The notes under the pieces: model-generated
Databases searched by the model: none
Told to the model about the DNA's origin: nothing
What the model saw: the letters and a program-made list of their open reading frames with translations, nothing else
Shown here: piece after piece, positions 13,778-14,066 of the stretch
Numbering within the stretch: the first letter of the stretch is position 1
Layout: every line of letters starts with the position of its first letter
Translations under genes and position numbers: made by a program
DNA from: Eggerthella sp. CAG:368
GTDB lineage: Bacteria; Actinomycetota; Coriobacteriia; Coriobacteriales; Eggerthellaceae
Length of the DNA stretch: 14,066 nt
Direction of reading: 5' to 3'
Assembly: GCA_000434775.1 (NCBI GenBank)
Contig: FR895464.1
Span: 27,441-41,506, forward strand

Positions 13778-13807
13778 GCCCCTCCTTCCTTGGAGGGGCT
13801 TTTTTTT
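13778..13807 (+). terminator. Rho-independent terminator of groESL
   Basis: GCCCCTCC (13778-13785), loop TTCCTT, GGAGGGGC (13792-13799), then eight T (13800-13807): a GC-rich stem with a T-run, a textbook intrinsic terminator just after groEL. Confidence 0.95.
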
Positions 13808-13816
13808 ATGTGTCCC

Positions 13817-13843
13817 GGACAATACCCTCCGGCTCCGTTGTCC
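13817..13843. repeat. Short inverted repeat downstream of the groESL terminator
   Basis: GGACAA (13817-13822) pairs with TTGTCC (13838-13843) across 15 bases, followed by a T/G-rich stretch. It could act as a backup terminator or be chance. Confidence 0.3.
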
Positions 13844-13940
13844 AGGTTGTTGTTTCTTTGTGGCCCCATTTTGGAGCTAAAGTCCTATTTAGCCTTATAA
13901 GTCCCTGTCTATCAGGTATTATTCAGTTAAGTAATGTTTT

Positions 13941-13973
13941 AAAAAAGAAAAAGAGCCCTAGGAAAGGGCTCTT
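13941..13973 (-). terminator. Probable minus-strand intrinsic terminator
   Basis: Read leftward, AAGAGCCCT (13973-13965) and AGGGCTCTT (13959-13951) form a 9-bp stem with a 5-nt loop, followed by a T-rich tract (TTTCTTTTTT, 13950-13941). This suggests a leftward transcript arriving from beyond the right edge and ending convergently with groESL. Confidence 0.65.
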
Positions 13974-13981
13974 GGCAAGTC

Positions 13982-14065
13982 TTAAATGCTCCCTACGGAG
14001 CGTCTTCTTAGGAAGACATTTTTGGCTAGGCCGTATTTTGACTCGCAGTGTCGATTTAACTGGTA
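13982..14065 (-). CDS. Possible 3' end of a leftward gene entering from the right edge
   Basis: One minus-strand frame is open from the edge to a TAA at 13984-13982, only 8 bp ahead of the minus-strand terminator. The 27 visible residues end LRRRSVGSI and match nothing I recognise. Support is only the frame and the terminator placement; another minus frame is also open here, and two hairpins fall inside the stretch, so it may be non-coding. Confidence 0.25.
   Translation of the reverse strand, partial: YQLNRHCESKYGLAKNVFLRRRSVGSI
13988..14023 (+). repeat. Two adjacent small hairpins at the right edge
   Basis: GCTCC/GGAGC (13988-13992 / 13997-14001) and GTCTTC/GAAGAC (14002-14007 / 14012-14017) follow each other directly. 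The second has ATTTTT after it and could be a weak plus-strand terminator. Their role is unclear. Confidence 0.35.
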
Positions 14066-14066
14066 A

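Noticed and set aside
13986..14066. 26-codon plus-strand frame from an ATG to a TAA at the very end of the window
   Set aside because: It has no ribosome binding site, no recognisable sequence and overlaps two hairpins; length is within chance.
1..14066. CRISPR array, tRNA or rRNA genes, toxin-antitoxin or phage-defence genes
   Set aside because: No regularly spaced repeats, cloverleaf folds or marker proteins for such systems were seen on either strand.

Overview
The window looks like the chromosome of an anaerobic, moderate-GC actinobacterium of the class Coriobacteriia, perhaps an Eggerthellaceae member. This is an inference from protein flavour: CsoR with CopA, a MenG-type menaquinone methyltransferase, split-barrel flavin reductase, a Tat operon joined to hydrogenase maturation genes, NH3-dependent NadE, and CIRCE-controlled groESL. 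I cannot name a species. No tRNA, rRNA, CRISPR array or complete mobile element was seen.

Left part (1-4373). A leftward polysaccharide deacetylase runs off the left edge. It is divergent from a rightward copper-resistance operon, csoR-copA. The shared intergenic region holds two CsoR-operator-like C/G-rich inverted repeats, one lying between the -35 and -10 of a clear promoter, and a perfect 26-bp AT-rich palindrome. CsoR carries an unusual Cys-rich N-terminal extension. CopA is a Cu(I) P1B-ATPase with one N-terminal HMA domain, an enlarged N-domain, and a second HMA (CopZ-like) domain appended at the C-terminus behind a low-complexity linker. An in-frame ATG with a Shine-Dalgarno-like sequence lies exactly at that junction.

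Middle part (4406-7329). A leftward pair, menG (last step of menaquinone synthesis) and a flavin reductase-like gene, is divergent from a rightward amidohydrolase. A perfect 18-bp palindrome lies between the two promoters. The amidohydrolase keeps the COG0402 fold signatures, but three of six expected catalytic or metal positions are replaced.

Right part (7434-14066). A small membrane protein precedes tatA/B, tatC, hypA, hypB and nadE, all on the plus strand. tatC and hypA share one base (TAATG). This links protein export of folded cofactor proteins to nickel insertion into [NiFe]-hydrogenase. After nadE comes about 500 bp without a gene, containing a 12-bp and a perfect 21-bp inverted repeat, then a promoter and CIRCE element driving groES-groEL, which ends at a strong terminator. 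The last ~260 bp hold several hairpins, including a probable minus-strand terminator that suggests a leftward gene entering from the right edge.

The most promising items are the possible CopZ made from within copA, the amidohydrolase with a rebuilt or lost active site, and the Cys-rich CsoR. I do not see a clearly new multi-gene system; most of the window is recognisable housekeeping and stress genes.
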